From: Embleya sp040629175
GTDB lineage: Bacteria; Actinomycetota; Actinomycetes; Streptomycetales; Streptomycetaceae
Length of the DNA stretch: 64,000 nt
Reading direction: 5' to 3'
NCBI RefSeq assembly: GCF_040629175.1
Contig: NZ_JBEXUX010000001.1
Span: 558,001 to 622,000, forward strand
Both the position numbers and the translations under genes were made by a program. Under the pieces are notes generated by a model. It was given only the letters and a program-made list of their open reading frames with translations. It had not been told where the DNA came from and searched no databases. Positions 37,487 to 47,072 of this stretch are shown one piece after another. Positions within the stretch are counted from its first letter, which is position 1. Each line of letters starts with the position of its first letter.

Positions 37487-39577
37487 GTGAGCACCAAGCC
37501 GACCCCCGACAACAGCTCTCTCGACTGGAGCGACCTCGACAAGCGAGCCGTCGATACCGCTCGCGTGCTGGCGATGGACGCCGTTCAGAAGGTCGGTAAC
37601 GGCCACCCCGGAACGGCCATGAGCCTGGCCCCGGCGGCATACCTCATCTGGCAGAAGTTCCTGCGCCACGACCCGACCGACCCGGACTGGACCGGTCGCG
37701 ACCGCTTCGTGCTGTCCCCGGGTCACACCAGCCTGACCCTCTACACGCAGCTCTACCTGTCCGGCTACGGCCTGACCCTGGACGACCTCAAGTCGTTCCG
37801 CACCTGGGGCAGCCGCACCCCCGGCCACCCGGAGCACGGCCACACCACCGGCGTCGAGACCACCACCGGGCCGCTCGGCCAGGGCGTGGGCAACGCGGTC
37901 GGCATGGCGATGGCGGCCCGCTACGAGCGCGGCCTGTTCGACCCCGAGGCCGCCCCCGGCACCTCGCCGTTCGACCACACCATCTGGGTGATCGCCTCCG
38001 ACGGCGACCTCGAGGAGGGCATCTCCGCCGAGGCCAGCTCGCTCGCCGGCCACCAGAAGCTGGGCAACCTCGTCGTGGTCTACGACGACAACCACATCTC
38101 GATCGAGGGCGACACCGAGACCGCGTTCAGCGAGGACGTCCTCGCCCGCTACGCGGCCTACGGCTGGCACACCATCCGGGTCGAGCCGCAGGCCAACGGC
38201 GACATCGACGTCGCGGCGCTGAACGCGGCGCTGGAGGCGGGCAAGGCGGAGACCGGCCGGCCGACCATGATCGGCATGCGCACGATCATCGCGTGGCCCG
38301 CGCCGAACGCGCAGAACACCGGCAAGTCGCACGGCTCGGCGCTCGGCGCCGAAGAGGTCGCGGCCACCAAGCGGGTGCTCGGCTTCGACCCGGAGCAGGA
38401 CTTCGAGGTCGCCGACGACGTGCTCGCGCACGCCCGCAAGGTCGTCGACCGGGGCCGTGCCGCGCACGACGCGTGGAAGAGCGCGTTCGCCAAGTGGGCC
38501 GAGACCAACCCCGAGCGCGCCGCCGAGCACGCCCGGATCTCCGCCCGTCGGCTGCCCGACGGCTGGGAGAAGGTGCTGCCCGAGTTCGAGGCCGGCAAGC
38601 CGGTCGCGACCCGCAAGGCGTCCGGCAAGGTGCTCGCCGCGCTCGGCGAGGTCGTCCCGGAGCTGTGGGGCGGCTCGGCCGACCTCGCCGAATCCAACAA
38701 CACCACCATCGACGAGGGCAGTTCGTTCCTGCCCGAGGGCAACCCGCTCAAGGGCGCGAACCCCTACGGCCGGACCGTGCACTGGGGCATCCGCGAGCAC
38801 GCCATGGGCTCGACCATGAACGGCATCGCGCTGCACGGCGGGACGCGCATCTACGGCGGCACCTTCCTGGTGTTCAGCGACTACATGCGCCCGGCCGTGC
38901 GGCTGGCCGCGCTGATGAAGCTGCCCACCACCTACGTGTGGACGCACGACTCGATCGGTCTGGGCGAGGACGGCCCGACCCACCAGCCGATCGAGCACAT
39001 CGCGGCGCTGCGCGCGATCCCCGGCCTGGACGTGGTCCGCCCGGCGGACGCCAACGAGGTCGCGGTGGCGTGGCGCAAGATCCTGGAGACCACCGACCGC
39101 CCGGCCGGCCTCCTGCTCACCCGCCAGGACGTACCGACCTGGGACCGCACCGAGTTCGGCCCGGCCGAGGGCACCGCGCGCGGTGGCTACGTGCTGGCCG
39201 AGGCGTCCAGCGGCACGCCGCAGGTGATCCTGATCGGCACCGGTTCCGAGGTGCAGATCGCGGTCGCGGCGCGCGAGGTCCTGGAGGCCGAGGGCGTGCC
39301 GACCCGGGTCGTCTCGCTGCCCTGCCTGGAGTGGTTCGAGGCGCAGGACCAGGCGTACCGCGAGCAGGTGCTGCCGCCGTCGGTCAAGGCGCGCGTGTCC
39401 GTCGAGGCGGGCATCGCGCAGGGCTGGCGCGAGCTGGTCGGCGACGCGGGCCGGATCGTCTCGCTGGAGCACTTCGGCGCTTCCGCGGACTACAAGAAGC
39501 TGTTCGCGGAGTTCGGGCTGACTCACGAGGCGGTCGTTTCGGCCGCCCGGGAATCCCTGGCGCACGCCGGTAGCTGA
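37487..39577 (+). CDS. tkt: Transketolase
   Basis: A 696-residue thiamine-diphosphate enzyme of the pentose phosphate pathway that transfers two-carbon units between ketoses and aldoses. Signatures are the N-terminal GNGHPGTAMSLAP, GPLGQGVGNAVGMA, and the TPP motif ASDGDLEEG...VVYDDNHIS. The central EHAMGSTMNGIALHGG and THDSIGLGEDGPTHQP His residues and the C-terminal domain ending SLEHFGASADYKKLF complete it. GTG 37487 has AAGGAG 11 nt upstream. It heads the run tkt-tal-pgi-zwf-opcA-pgl, though a large hairpin separates it from tal. Confidence 0.97.
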   Translation: MSTKPTPDNSSLDWSDLDKRAVDTARVLAMDAVQKVGNGHPGTAMSLAPAAYLIWQKFLRHDPTDPDWTGRDRFVLSPGHTSLTLYTQLYLSGYGLTLDDLKSFRTWGSRTPGHPEHGHTTGVETTTGPLGQGVGNAVGMAMAARYERGLFDPEAAPGTSPFDHTIWVIASDGDLEEGISAEASSLAGHQKLGNLVVVYDDNHISIEGDTETAFSEDVLARYAAYGWHTIRVEPQANGDIDVAALNAALEAGKAETGRPTMIGMRTIIAWPAPNAQNTGKSHGSALGAEEVAATKRVLGFDPEQDFEVADDVLAHARKVVDRGRAAHDAWKSAFAKWAETNPERAAEHARISARRLPDGWEKVLPEFEAGKPVATRKASGKVLAALGEVVPELWGGSADLAESNNTTIDEGSSFLPEGNPLKGANPYGRTVHWGIREHAMGSTMNGIALHGGTRIYGGTFLVFSDYMRPAVRLAALMKLPTTYVWTHDSIGLGEDGPTHQPIEHIAALRAIPGLDVVRPADANEVAVAWRKILETTDRPAGLLLTRQDVPTWDRTEFGPAEGTARGGYVLAEASSGTPQVILIGTGSEVQIAVAAREVLEAEGVPTRVVSLPCLEWFEAQDQAYREQVLPPSVKARVSVEAGIAQGWRELVGDAGRIVSLEHFGASADYKKLFAEFGLTHEAVVSAARESLAHAGS

Positions 39578-39591
39578 AGATCACGTAAGCC

Positions 39592-39635
39592 CACGGGCGG
39601 TGTCGGGTGGGAACACCCGCCCGGCACCGCCCGTG
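39592..39635 (+). terminator. Large hairpin between tkt and tal
   Basis: A 20-bp stem (39592-39611 with 39616-39635) with only two G-U pairs and a 4-nt loop. There is no T-tract. It probably terminates or attenuates tkt transcription before tal. Confidence 0.65.
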
Positions 39636-39703
39636 ACGGGCGCCGATCCGTCGCCCAAGAGGCAGCCGGACCCGGCCGCCGACTCGAGAAGGAGCCAATT
39701 GTC

Positions 39704-40816
39704 ATGACGGAACCCCTGCGTCGCCTGTCCGCCGAGGGCGTGGCCGTATGGCTCGACGATCTGAGCCGGACGCGGCTGGAGTCCGGCAACCTGCACGAAC
39801 TCGTCCGCGACCGCGAGGTCGTCGGCGTGACCACCAACCCGGCGATCTTCCAGAAGGCGATCACCGGCAACGACGTCTACGACGCCCAACTGCGCGACCT
39901 CGCGGTGCGCGGCGTGACCGTCGAAGAGGCCGTGCGGATGATCACCGCGGCCGACGTGCGCCAGGCCTGCGACGTGCTGCGTCCGGTCTACGACGCGACG
40001 AACGGTGTCGACGGCCGGGTGTCGATCGAGGTCGACCCGCGCCTCGCGCACAAGACCGAGCCGACCATCGCCGAGGCCCGCCAACTGTGGTGGCTGGTGG
40101 ACCGGCCGAACCTGTTCATCAAGATCCCGGCGACCAAGGCCGGCCTGCCCGCGATCTCGCAGGCGCTCGCCGAGGGCATCAGCGTCAACGTCACGCTGAT
40201 CTTCTCGCTGGCTCGCTACCGCGAGGTGATGGAGGCCTACGTCGAGGGCATCGAGCGCGCCCGCGCGGCCGGCCTGGACATCTCCGGGATCGAGTCCGTC
40301 GCGTCCTTCTTCGTGTCCCGGGTGGACACCGAGATCGACAAGCGGCTCAAGGCGCTCGGCACGGACGAGGCGAAGGCCGCGGCCGGCAAGGCCGCCGTCG
40401 CCAACGCGCGACTGGCCTACCAGGCGTACGAAGAGGTCTTCGGCACCGAGCGCTGGCAGGCCCTCGCCGCCGCCGGCGCCCGCCCGCAGCGCCCGCTGTG
40501 GGCCTCGACCGGCGTCAAGGACCCGGCGTACCGCGACACGATGTACGTGGACGACCTGGTCGTCAAGGGCGTCGTGAACACGATGCCCGAGGCCACCCTG
40601 GACGCCGTCGCCGACCACGGCGCCATCACCGGCGACACCGTGCACGGCACGTACGAGTCGGCGCAGGCCGACCTGGACGCGGTCGCCAAGCTCGGAATCT
40701 CCTACGACGAGGTCGTGGACCTGCTCGAAGAGGAGGGTGTCGAGAAGTTCGAGACCTCCTGGAACGAGCTGCTCGCGTCCGTGCAGGGCGAGTTGGATCG
40801 CCTCGCCAAGGGCTGA
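39704..40816 (+). CDS. tal: Transaldolase
   Basis: A 370-residue class I aldolase-fold enzyme that moves dihydroxyacetone units in the pentose phosphate pathway. The N-terminus LSAEGVAVWLDDLSRTRLESGNL, the TTNPAIFQKAI motif, the Schiff-base Lys in NLFIKIPATKAG, and VNVTLIFSLARY mark the actinobacterial/cyanobacterial long-form subgroup. The ATG has AAGGAG at the right spacing. It lies between tkt and pgi, with a 179-nt gap to pgi in which no clear promoter is seen. Confidence 0.96.
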   Translation: MTEPLRRLSAEGVAVWLDDLSRTRLESGNLHELVRDREVVGVTTNPAIFQKAITGNDVYDAQLRDLAVRGVTVEEAVRMITAADVRQACDVLRPVYDATNGVDGRVSIEVDPRLAHKTEPTIAEARQLWWLVDRPNLFIKIPATKAGLPAISQALAEGISVNVTLIFSLARYREVMEAYVEGIERARAAGLDISGIESVASFFVSRVDTEIDKRLKALGTDEAKAAAGKAAVANARLAYQAYEEVFGTERWQALAAAGARPQRPLWASTGVKDPAYRDTMYVDDLVVKGVVNTMPEATLDAVADHGAITGDTVHGTYESAQADLDAVAKLGISYDEVVDLLEEEGVEKFETSWNELLASVQGELDRLAKG

Positions 40817-40995
40817 CCGCCCCGCGGACCCACGACCGTGACACCCGGTCGGCCTCCCTCGCCGACCGGTGCAGCACCCATTCGTCCCGTCGCCGCCGCG
40901 GGTGACCCGTTCGGCGGCGACGAGACGGATACTCCACGCAATCAGGGCATGATTTCAGCACACTCCCACCCCATTAACAGGAGGGCTGACCGCCC

Positions 40996-42678
40996 GTGGT
41001 ACACGCAAACGACGAACGCGTGACCGCCGGCGGCGTGGACGTCACCGTTTCCGGTGATCTATCGCACGCCGTCGCAGTCGCCGAAGTGCTCACCGCCTGC
41101 GTCGTGGACAAGGCGCCCGCGCGCCTGGTCGCCTCCGACGCCACGCTGTGGGGTCCGGAGGCCGAATCGCTGGCCGCGATCCGCCTGGGTTGGGTGGACC
41201 TGCCCGCCTCCTCGCGCGCGCTGCTGCCGCAACTGGCCGAACTGCGCGAGCGCCTGAGCGCCGAGGGCCTGGACCACGTGGTCCTGGCCGGCATGGGCGG
41301 CTCGTCGCTGGCGCCCGAGGTGATCACCGCCACCTACGGCAAGAAGCTCACCGTGCTGGACACCACGGACCCCGCCCAGGTCCGCCGCGCGCTCGGCGAG
41401 GACCTGGAGCGCACCGTCGTGGTCGTCTCCAGCAAGAGCGGCGGCACCGTGGAGACCGACAGCCACCGCCGCGCGTTCGAACAGGCGTTCCTGGACGAGG
41501 GCCTCACCAACGACCAACTGGCCGGCCGGATCGTGGTCGTCACCGACCCGGGCTCGCCGCTGGAGAACACCGCGCGCAACGCCGGCTACACGATCGTGCT
41601 CGCCGACCCCAACGTCGGAGGCCGCTATTCGGCGCTGACCGCGTTCGGCCTGGTGCCCAGCGCGCTGGCCGGCGTGGACGTCGAGCGACTCCTCGACGAC
41701 GCCGCCGCGCTCGCCCCCGCGCTGGCCGGCGACCGGGACAACCCGGGCCTGCTGCTGGGCGTGGTGCTCGGCGCCGCCGCCAACCACGGCCGGGACAAGC
41801 TCGTGCTCGCCGACACCGGCGACATCGTCGGCTTCGGCGACTGGGCCGAGCAGTTGATCGCCGAGTCCACCGGCAAGCAGGGCCGCGGCATCCTGCCGGT
41901 CGTGGTCGAGGGTGTGGAGGCGCCCGGCTTCGACCACGCGGTGGGCGACGACGCGGTGCGTACCGTGATCGGCGACGAGGACATCGACCGGCTCAAGGCC
42001 GACCTGCGCGTCTCCGGTCCGCTGGGCGCGCAGTTGTTGTTGTGGGAGTACGCGACCGCGATCGCCGGTCGGGTGATCGGCATCGACCCGTTCGACCAGC
42101 CGAACGTGCAGGAATCCAAGGACAACACCGGCGCGTTGCTGACCCGCGCCGGCGACGACGGCCCGCTGCCGGTGGGCACCCCCGCCTTCGTCGACGGCGC
42201 GGTCGAGGTGCACGGCGACGCCGCGCTGCTCGACGGCGCGAGCGATCTGCCCGGTGCGCTGCGCGCGCTGCTCGCGACGGTGCCGGACCACGGCTACCTC
42301 GCGGTGATGGCCTACCTGGACCGGCTCGGCGACACCGACGCGCCCGGGCTGCGCCCGTTGCTGGCCGAGGCACTGGACGGGGAGCAGGTCACCTTCGGCT
42401 GGGCGCCCCGATTCCTGCACTCCACCGGCCAGTTCCACAAGGGCGGGCCCGCGGTCGGCGTGTTCCTCCAGATCACCGGCGCCAACGCCGAGGACCTGGA
42501 CGTGCCGGCCAAGCCCTACAGCTTCGGCCGGCTGCAACTGGCCCAGGCGCTGGGCGACCTCGGCGCGATCACCTCGCGCGAGCGCCCGGTGCTGCGCCTG
42601 CACCTGACCGACCGCGCGGCCGGACTCGGGCAACTGCTCGACGCCGCCCGCGCCCTCGCGGACGGAGTGGCTCGATGA
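40996..42678 (+). CDS. pgi: Glucose-6-phosphate isomerase
   Basis: A 560-residue two-SIS-domain isomerase linking glycolysis and the pentose phosphate pathway. It is of the divergent actinobacterial type: LAGMGGSSLAPEVI, VVSSKSGGTVETDSHRRAFEQAF, DPNVGGRYSALTAFGLVP and the C-terminal HSTGQFHKGGPAVGVFLQIT. The first half resembles classic Pgi phosphate-binding loops. GTG 40996 follows GAGGG. Its end overlaps zwf by 4 nt (ATGA), which couples G6P supply to G6P oxidation. Confidence 0.94.
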   Translation: MVHANDERVTAGGVDVTVSGDLSHAVAVAEVLTACVVDKAPARLVASDATLWGPEAESLAAIRLGWVDLPASSRALLPQLAELRERLSAEGLDHVVLAGMGGSSLAPEVITATYGKKLTVLDTTDPAQVRRALGEDLERTVVVVSSKSGGTVETDSHRRAFEQAFLDEGLTNDQLAGRIVVVTDPGSPLENTARNAGYTIVLADPNVGGRYSALTAFGLVPSALAGVDVERLLDDAAALAPALAGDRDNPGLLLGVVLGAAANHGRDKLVLADTGDIVGFGDWAEQLIAESTGKQGRGILPVVVEGVEAPGFDHAVGDDAVRTVIGDEDIDRLKADLRVSGPLGAQLLLWEYATAIAGRVIGIDPFDQPNVQESKDNTGALLTRAGDDGPLPVGTPAFVDGAVEVHGDAALLDGASDLPGALRALLATVPDHGYLAVMAYLDRLGDTDAPGLRPLLAEALDGEQVTFGWAPRFLHSTGQFHKGGPAVGVFLQITGANAEDLDVPAKPYSFGRLQLAQALGDLGAITSRERPVLRLHLTDRAAGLGQLLDAARALADGVAR

Positions 42679-44231
42679 GCCCCAAAGCCGGCAAGCCCGA
42701 GCCGGCCGTGTGGCCGGAGAACCCGCTGCGCGACCCGCAGGACCGCCGACTCCCGCGCATCGCGGGCCCGTCCGGCCTGGTCATCTTCGGCGTCACCGGC
42801 GACCTGTCCCGCAAGAAGCTGATGCCGGCGATCTACGACCTGGCCAACCGCGGCCTGCTGCCGCCGGGCTTCGCGCTGACCGGGTTCGCCCGACGCGACT
42901 GGGAGAACCAGGACTTCGCCCAGGTCGTCTACGAGGCGGTCAAGGAACACGCGCGAACTCCCTTCCGGGAAGAGGTCTGGCAGCAGCTCTCCGAGGGATT
43001 CCGGTTCGTCCAGGGCGAGTTCGACGACGGCAAGGCGTTCGACCAGCTACGCCAGACGATCGACGAGCTGGACGAGCAGCAGGGCACCCAGGGCAACCAC
43101 GCGTTCTACCTGTCGGTGCCGCCGAAGGCATTCCCCGAGGTGGTCCGCCAGCTCAAGGAGCACGGACTCGCCGACCCCAGGGCCGACTCGTGGCGCCGGG
43201 TGGTGATCGAGAAGCCGTTCGGGCACGACCTCAAGAGCGCGCGCGAGCTGAACAAGGTCGTCGACGAGGTCTTCCCGCCCGAGGCGGTCTTTCGGATCGA
43301 CCACTACCTGGGCAAGGAAACCGTCCAGAACATCATGGCGTTGCGCTTCGCCAACACCATGTTCGAGCCGCTGTGGAACCGGTCGTACGTGGACCACGTG
43401 CAGATCACCATGGCCGAGGACATCGGCATCGGCGGCCGGGCCGGGTACTACGACGGCATCGGCGCCGCGCGCGACGTGATCCAGAACCACCTGCTGCAAC
43501 TGCTCGCGCTCACCGCGATGGAGGAGCCGGTCTCCTTCGACGCCGACTCGCTGGTGGCCGAGAAGCTCAAGGTGCTCAGCTCGGTCAAGCTGCCCGACGA
43601 CCTGTCGCGCGGCACCGTCCGGGCCCAGTACACCCGCGGCTGGCAGGGCGGCGAACTGGCCAAGGGCTACCTCGAAGAGGACGGCATCCCGCCGGACTCG
43701 CGCACCGACACCTACGCCGCGATCAAGCTGGAGATCGCCAACCGGCGCTGGGCCGGCGTGCCGTTCTACCTGCGCGCGGGCAAGCGGCTCGGCCGCCGGG
43801 TCACCGAGATCGCGGTGGTCTTCCAGCGCGCGCCGCACCTGCCCTTCGACGCCACCGCGACCGAGGAACTGGGCCAGAACGCCCTGGTCATCCGGGTGCA
43901 GCCGGACGAGGGCATGACGGTGCGCTTCGGCTCCAAGGTGCCGGGCACCGCGATGGAGGTGCGCGACGTCAACATGGACTTCGCGTACGGCGAGTCGTTC
44001 ACCGAGTCGAGCCCGGAGGCGTACGAGCGACTGCTGCTCGACGTGCTGCTCGGCGACGCGCCGCTGTTCCCCCGGCACGAGGAGGTCGAGCTGTCCTGGA
44101 AGATCCTCGACCCGATCGAGGAGCACTGGGCACAGCACGGCAAGCCCGAACCCTACGTGTCCGGGACCTGGGGTCCCGACGCGGCCGACGAGATGCTCGC
44201 ACGTGACGGACGGAGCTGGCGCCGCCCATGA
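42675..44231 (+). CDS. zwf: Glucose-6-phosphate 1-dehydrogenase
   Basis: A 518-residue enzyme that makes 6-phosphogluconolactone and NADPH. The coenzyme site is VIFGVTGDLSRKKLMPA, the substrate and catalytic site RIDHYLGKETVQN, and EKPFGHDL precedes it. Residues further on (YLRAGKRL, NALVIRVQPDEGM) complete the family. The start overlaps pgi (ATGA) and the end overlaps opcA (ATGA). OpcA is its known assembly and activity partner in actinobacteria, so the order makes sense. Confidence 0.97.
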   Translation: MSPKAGKPEPAVWPENPLRDPQDRRLPRIAGPSGLVIFGVTGDLSRKKLMPAIYDLANRGLLPPGFALTGFARRDWENQDFAQVVYEAVKEHARTPFREEVWQQLSEGFRFVQGEFDDGKAFDQLRQTIDELDEQQGTQGNHAFYLSVPPKAFPEVVRQLKEHGLADPRADSWRRVVIEKPFGHDLKSARELNKVVDEVFPPEAVFRIDHYLGKETVQNIMALRFANTMFEPLWNRSYVDHVQITMAEDIGIGGRAGYYDGIGAARDVIQNHLLQLLALTAMEEPVSFDADSLVAEKLKVLSSVKLPDDLSRGTVRAQYTRGWQGGELAKGYLEEDGIPPDSRTDTYAAIKLEIANRRWAGVPFYLRAGKRLGRRVTEIAVVFQRAPHLPFDATATEELGQNALVIRVQPDEGMTVRFGSKVPGTAMEVRDVNMDFAYGESFTESSPEAYERLLLDVLLGDAPLFPRHEEVELSWKILDPIEEHWAQHGKPEPYVSGTWGPDAADEMLARDGRSWRRP

Positions 44232-45376
44232 TGATCGATCTGACGGACACCAAATCGAGCAAGATCAACGCCGCGCTGGTGGAGGCCCGCCGAGGAATGG
44301 GCAGCCCCACCCTCGGCATGGTGCTCACCCTGGTCATCGTCACCGACGAGGCCAACCAGTACGACGCGATGAAGGCCGCGAGCACGGCCGCCCGCGAGCA
44401 CCCGTCCCGGATCCTGGTGGTGATCGGCCGGCCGGGAGCGGAGATCGCGCCGCGCCTGGACGCCGAGGTCCGGGTCGGCGACTCGGGCGTGGGCGAGACC
44501 GTACTGCTGCGCATGCATGGCGAGTTGGCCAACCACGCCGAGTCGGTGGTGTTGCCGCTGCTGCTGCCGGACGCGCCGGTCGTGGTGTGGTGGCCCGGAC
44601 GCGCGCCGGAGGTGCCCAGCAAGGACCTGCTCGGTGCGCTGGCCACGCGGCGGGTGACCGACGCCGCCGCGCCGCCGCGCCGCGCCGATGTGCTGCGGCT
44701 GCGGGCGAGCGCGTACACGCCGGGTGACACCGACCTGGCCTGGACCCGGACCACGCCGTGGCGCAGCCTGCTGGCCGCGGCGCTGGACCAGAAGTACAGC
44801 CGGATCCTGCGCGCGAAGGTCGGCGCGAAGGCGGGCAACCCGAGCGCGGAACTGCTCGCGCTGTGGTTGACCGACCGCCTGGAGGTCGAGGTCGAGCGGA
44901 CCGAGACCGGTGGTCCCGGGATCACCTCGGTGACGCTGGTGACCGAGGACGGCGAGATCGTGATCGACCGTCCGGACGGGATGATGGCGTCGTTGTCCTC
45001 GCCCGGCCAGCCGGACCGGGTGGTCGCGCTCAAGCGCCGCGAGGCATCCGACCTGGTCGCCGAGGAACTGCGCCGACTGGACCCGGACGATGTCTACGCG
45101 GCGACGCTGGCCCGCGCCGCGTTGGAGGCGGCCCGGGTGCCCTCCGCGGCCTCCTTCACGGAGCCGGCGGTGTCCCAGACGCCGGTGCAGGACGTGGAGC
45201 GGATCGAGGAGGGCGAGGCGCCGCGCCCTCGGGCGACCACGGACGTCGGTACGGCTCCGCCGCTCAAGCGCACGTCGAGCGCGGCGGCCGGCCGGCGGGT
45301 CGCCACCCGCAAGGCGGTCGACAAGGGCGAGGCCGCGCCGCGCGCCGGCCGGAAGAAGAAGGGCGACGGCGCGTGA
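44228..45376 (+). CDS. opcA: OxPP cycle protein OpcA (G6PDH assembly factor)
   Basis: A 382-residue protein required for full glucose-6-phosphate dehydrogenase activity. The N-terminus MMIDLTDTKSSKINAALVEAR, central VVLPLLLPDAPVVVWWPG and C-terminal VVALKRREASDLVAEELRRLDPDDVYAATL are family signatures. It carries an extra basic tail of about 50 residues (PPLKRTSSAAAGRRVATRKAV...GRKKKGDGA) beyond the conserved core, which is disordered by composition. It overlaps both zwf and pgl by 4 nt. Confidence 0.94.
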   Translation: MMIDLTDTKSSKINAALVEARRGMGSPTLGMVLTLVIVTDEANQYDAMKAASTAAREHPSRILVVIGRPGAEIAPRLDAEVRVGDSGVGETVLLRMHGELANHAESVVLPLLLPDAPVVVWWPGRAPEVPSKDLLGALATRRVTDAAAPPRRADVLRLRASAYTPGDTDLAWTRTTPWRSLLAAALDQKYSRILRAKVGAKAGNPSAELLALWLTDRLEVEVERTETGGPGITSVTLVTEDGEIVIDRPDGMMASLSSPGQPDRVVALKRREASDLVAEELRRLDPDDVYAATLARAALEAARVPSAASFTEPAVSQTPVQDVERIEEGEAPRPRATTDVGTAPPLKRTSSAAAGRRVATRKAVDKGEAAPRAGRKKKGDGA

Positions 45377-46128
45377 GCGCTCACGGCCCGGTCCGGGTGC
45401 ACGCCGACACGGCGCTGATGGCCAAGGCGGCCGCGACCGGCCTGATCCAGCGGGTCGCCGACGCCCAGGCCGAGTTCGACGTCGCGCACATCGTGCTCAC
45501 CGGTGGGCGCAACGGCAACGCGTTGTTGCACGAGTTGTCGCTCACGCCCACGCTGGGCGCGATCGACTTCGATCGGCTGCACATCTGGTGGGGCGACGAG
45601 CGTTTCCTGCCGGCGGGTCACCCCGACCGCAACGAGACGCAGGCGCGCGAGGCGTTGCTGGACACGGTCCCGGTGTTGCCGGAGCTGGTGCACGCGATGC
45701 CGGCCAGTGACGGTCCGGACGGCGACGACGTGGACGCGGCGGCGCGGCGCTATGCGGCCGAACTGGCCGCCGCCGCGGCGGACGGCGCGGCGGTGCCGGC
45801 GTTCACGCTGGCCATGTTCGGGGTCGGCCCCGACACGCATGTGGCGTCGCTCTTCCCGGGCTTCGCCGCGACGGCGGAGTCGGTGCGCACGGTGGTCGCG
45901 GTTCGCGAGGCCCCCAAGCCGCCGCCGACCCGGATCACGCTGACCTTCCCGGCGATTCGAGCCGCCCACGAGGTGTGGCTGCTCGCGGCGGGCGAGGACA
46001 AGGCGGACGCGGTGGCGACGGCCCGGGCCTCCTCGGACGCGGCCGAGACCCCGGCGGCCGGGGCGTACGGCACCGGCGCGACGTTGTGGCTGCTGGATCG
46101 GGCGGCGGCGGCGAAGTTGCCCGAGTAG
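45373..46128 (+). CDS. pgl: 6-phosphogluconolactonase
   Basis: A 251-residue NagB/DevB-type hydrolase that opens 6-phosphogluconolactone. Signatures are VLTGGRNGNALLHEL (phosphate loop, with N in place of the usual T/S), LHIWWGDERFLPAGHPDRNE and MFGVGPDTHVASLFPG. The GTG start overlaps opcA (GTGA). It ends the pgi-zwf-opcA-pgl unit; no 6-phosphogluconate dehydrogenase gene follows. It is convergent with the methionine aminopeptidase gene, with 113 nt between and no clear terminator. Confidence 0.95.
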   Translation: MSAHGPVRVHADTALMAKAAATGLIQRVADAQAEFDVAHIVLTGGRNGNALLHELSLTPTLGAIDFDRLHIWWGDERFLPAGHPDRNETQAREALLDTVPVLPELVHAMPASDGPDGDDVDAAARRYAAELAAAAADGAAVPAFTLAMFGVGPDTHVASLFPGFAATAESVRTVVAVREAPKPPPTRITLTFPAIRAAHEVWLLAAGEDKADAVATARASSDAAETPAAGAYGTGATLWLLDRAAAAKLPE

Positions 46129-46241
46129 GTCGAAGCCTCCTCGGGGGCGGCGCGGTTACAGGGGGCGGGGCGGGGCCGCAGGGCCGCTGTCCCGCCCTTC
46201 GTACCTACGGGCCGGCGCGCTCCCGGTCCGCCGGGCGGGCG

Positions 46242-47006
46242 TCAACGGGTGAGGATCTCGGCTCCGTCCTCGGTGATGGCGACGGTGTGCTCGCTGTGTG
46301 CCGTCCGGCAGCCGGTCGCGCTTCGGAGCGTCCACCCGTCGGCATCGGTGACCAGCTCGGCGGTGTCCGCCATCACCCACGGCTCCAGGGCCAGCAGCAG
46401 CCCCGGGCGCAGCTTGTACCCGCGGCCGGGCCGCCCGGTGTTCGAAATGTGCGGGTCCTGGTGCATCGTCGATCCGATGCCGTGGCCGCCGAACTCGGTG
46501 TTGATCGGGTATCCCGCCGCACCGAGGACCGAGCCGATCGCGTGCGAGATGTCGCCGGTCCGAGCCCCGGGCCGGGCGGCGGCTATCCCCGCGCTCAACG
46601 CGCGTTCGGTCGCGTCGATCAGCGCGACGCTCTCCGGGGGCTTCGAGTCGCCCACGATGAAGCTGATCGCGGAGTCCGCCGCGACGCCGCCCAGCGAGAC
46701 GGCGAGGTCGAGGGTCAACAGATCACCGTCGGCCAGCGAGTAGTCGTGGGGTAGTCCGTGCAGCACCGCGTCGTTGACGGCCGTGCAGATGTAGTGGCCG
46801 AACGGCCCGCGTCCGAAGGACGGCGCGTAGTCGACGTAGCAGGACTGCGCGCCGGCCTCGACGATCATGCGCTGCGTCCACCGGTCGATGTCCAGCAGGT
46901 TCGTGCCGACCGTGCAGCGGCTCCTCACGGTCCGCAGGATGTCGGCGACCAGGGCGCCGGTGTCCTTGGCCCGGGCCAGTTCGGCGCGGTTCAGGATCTC
47001 GATCAT
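46242..47006 (-). CDS. map: Type I methionine aminopeptidase
   Basis: A 254-residue pita-bread metallopeptidase that removes N-terminal Met. Metal ligands are visible in the usual order: TLDLAVSLGGVAADSA (Asp pair), GHGIGSTMHQDPHISN (His), LEPWVM (Glu) and HSEHTVAITEDG (Glu). The catalytic His is in GPFGHYICTAVNDAVLHGLP. There is no N-terminal zinc-finger extension. ATG 47006 has AGGAGG 8 nt upstream. It is divergent from an XRE regulator over a shared palindromic operator. Streptomycetes usually have a second housekeeping map near secY, so this may be an accessory copy. Confidence 0.95.
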   Translation of the reverse strand: MIEILNRAELARAKDTGALVADILRTVRSRCTVGTNLLDIDRWTQRMIVEAGAQSCYVDYAPSFGRGPFGHYICTAVNDAVLHGLPHDYSLADGDLLTLDLAVSLGGVAADSAISFIVGDSKPPESVALIDATERALSAGIAAARPGARTGDISHAIGSVLGAAGYPINTEFGGHGIGSTMHQDPHISNTGRPGRGYKLRPGLLLALEPWVMADTAELVTDADGWTLRSATGCRTAHSEHTVAITEDGAEILTR

Positions 47007-47035
47007 GGGGCGTCCTCCTTGCGTTTCCAATAACT

Positions 47036-47059
47036 ATACCGGTCTAACTGTACCGGTAT
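47036..47059. promoter_or_regulatory. Palindromic operator between map and the XRE gene
   Basis: ATACCGGT (47036-47043) and ACCGGTAT (47052-47059) form a perfect 8-bp inverted repeat with an 8-nt spacer in a 66-nt divergent interval. A -10-like TAGAAT (47060-47065) touches the right arm and would start transcription about at the XRE ATG (47073). The complementary strand has TATAGT beside the left arm, suited to map. The XRE protein probably binds here and controls both genes. Confidence 0.65.
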
Positions 47060-47072
47060 TAGAATCGGCGCC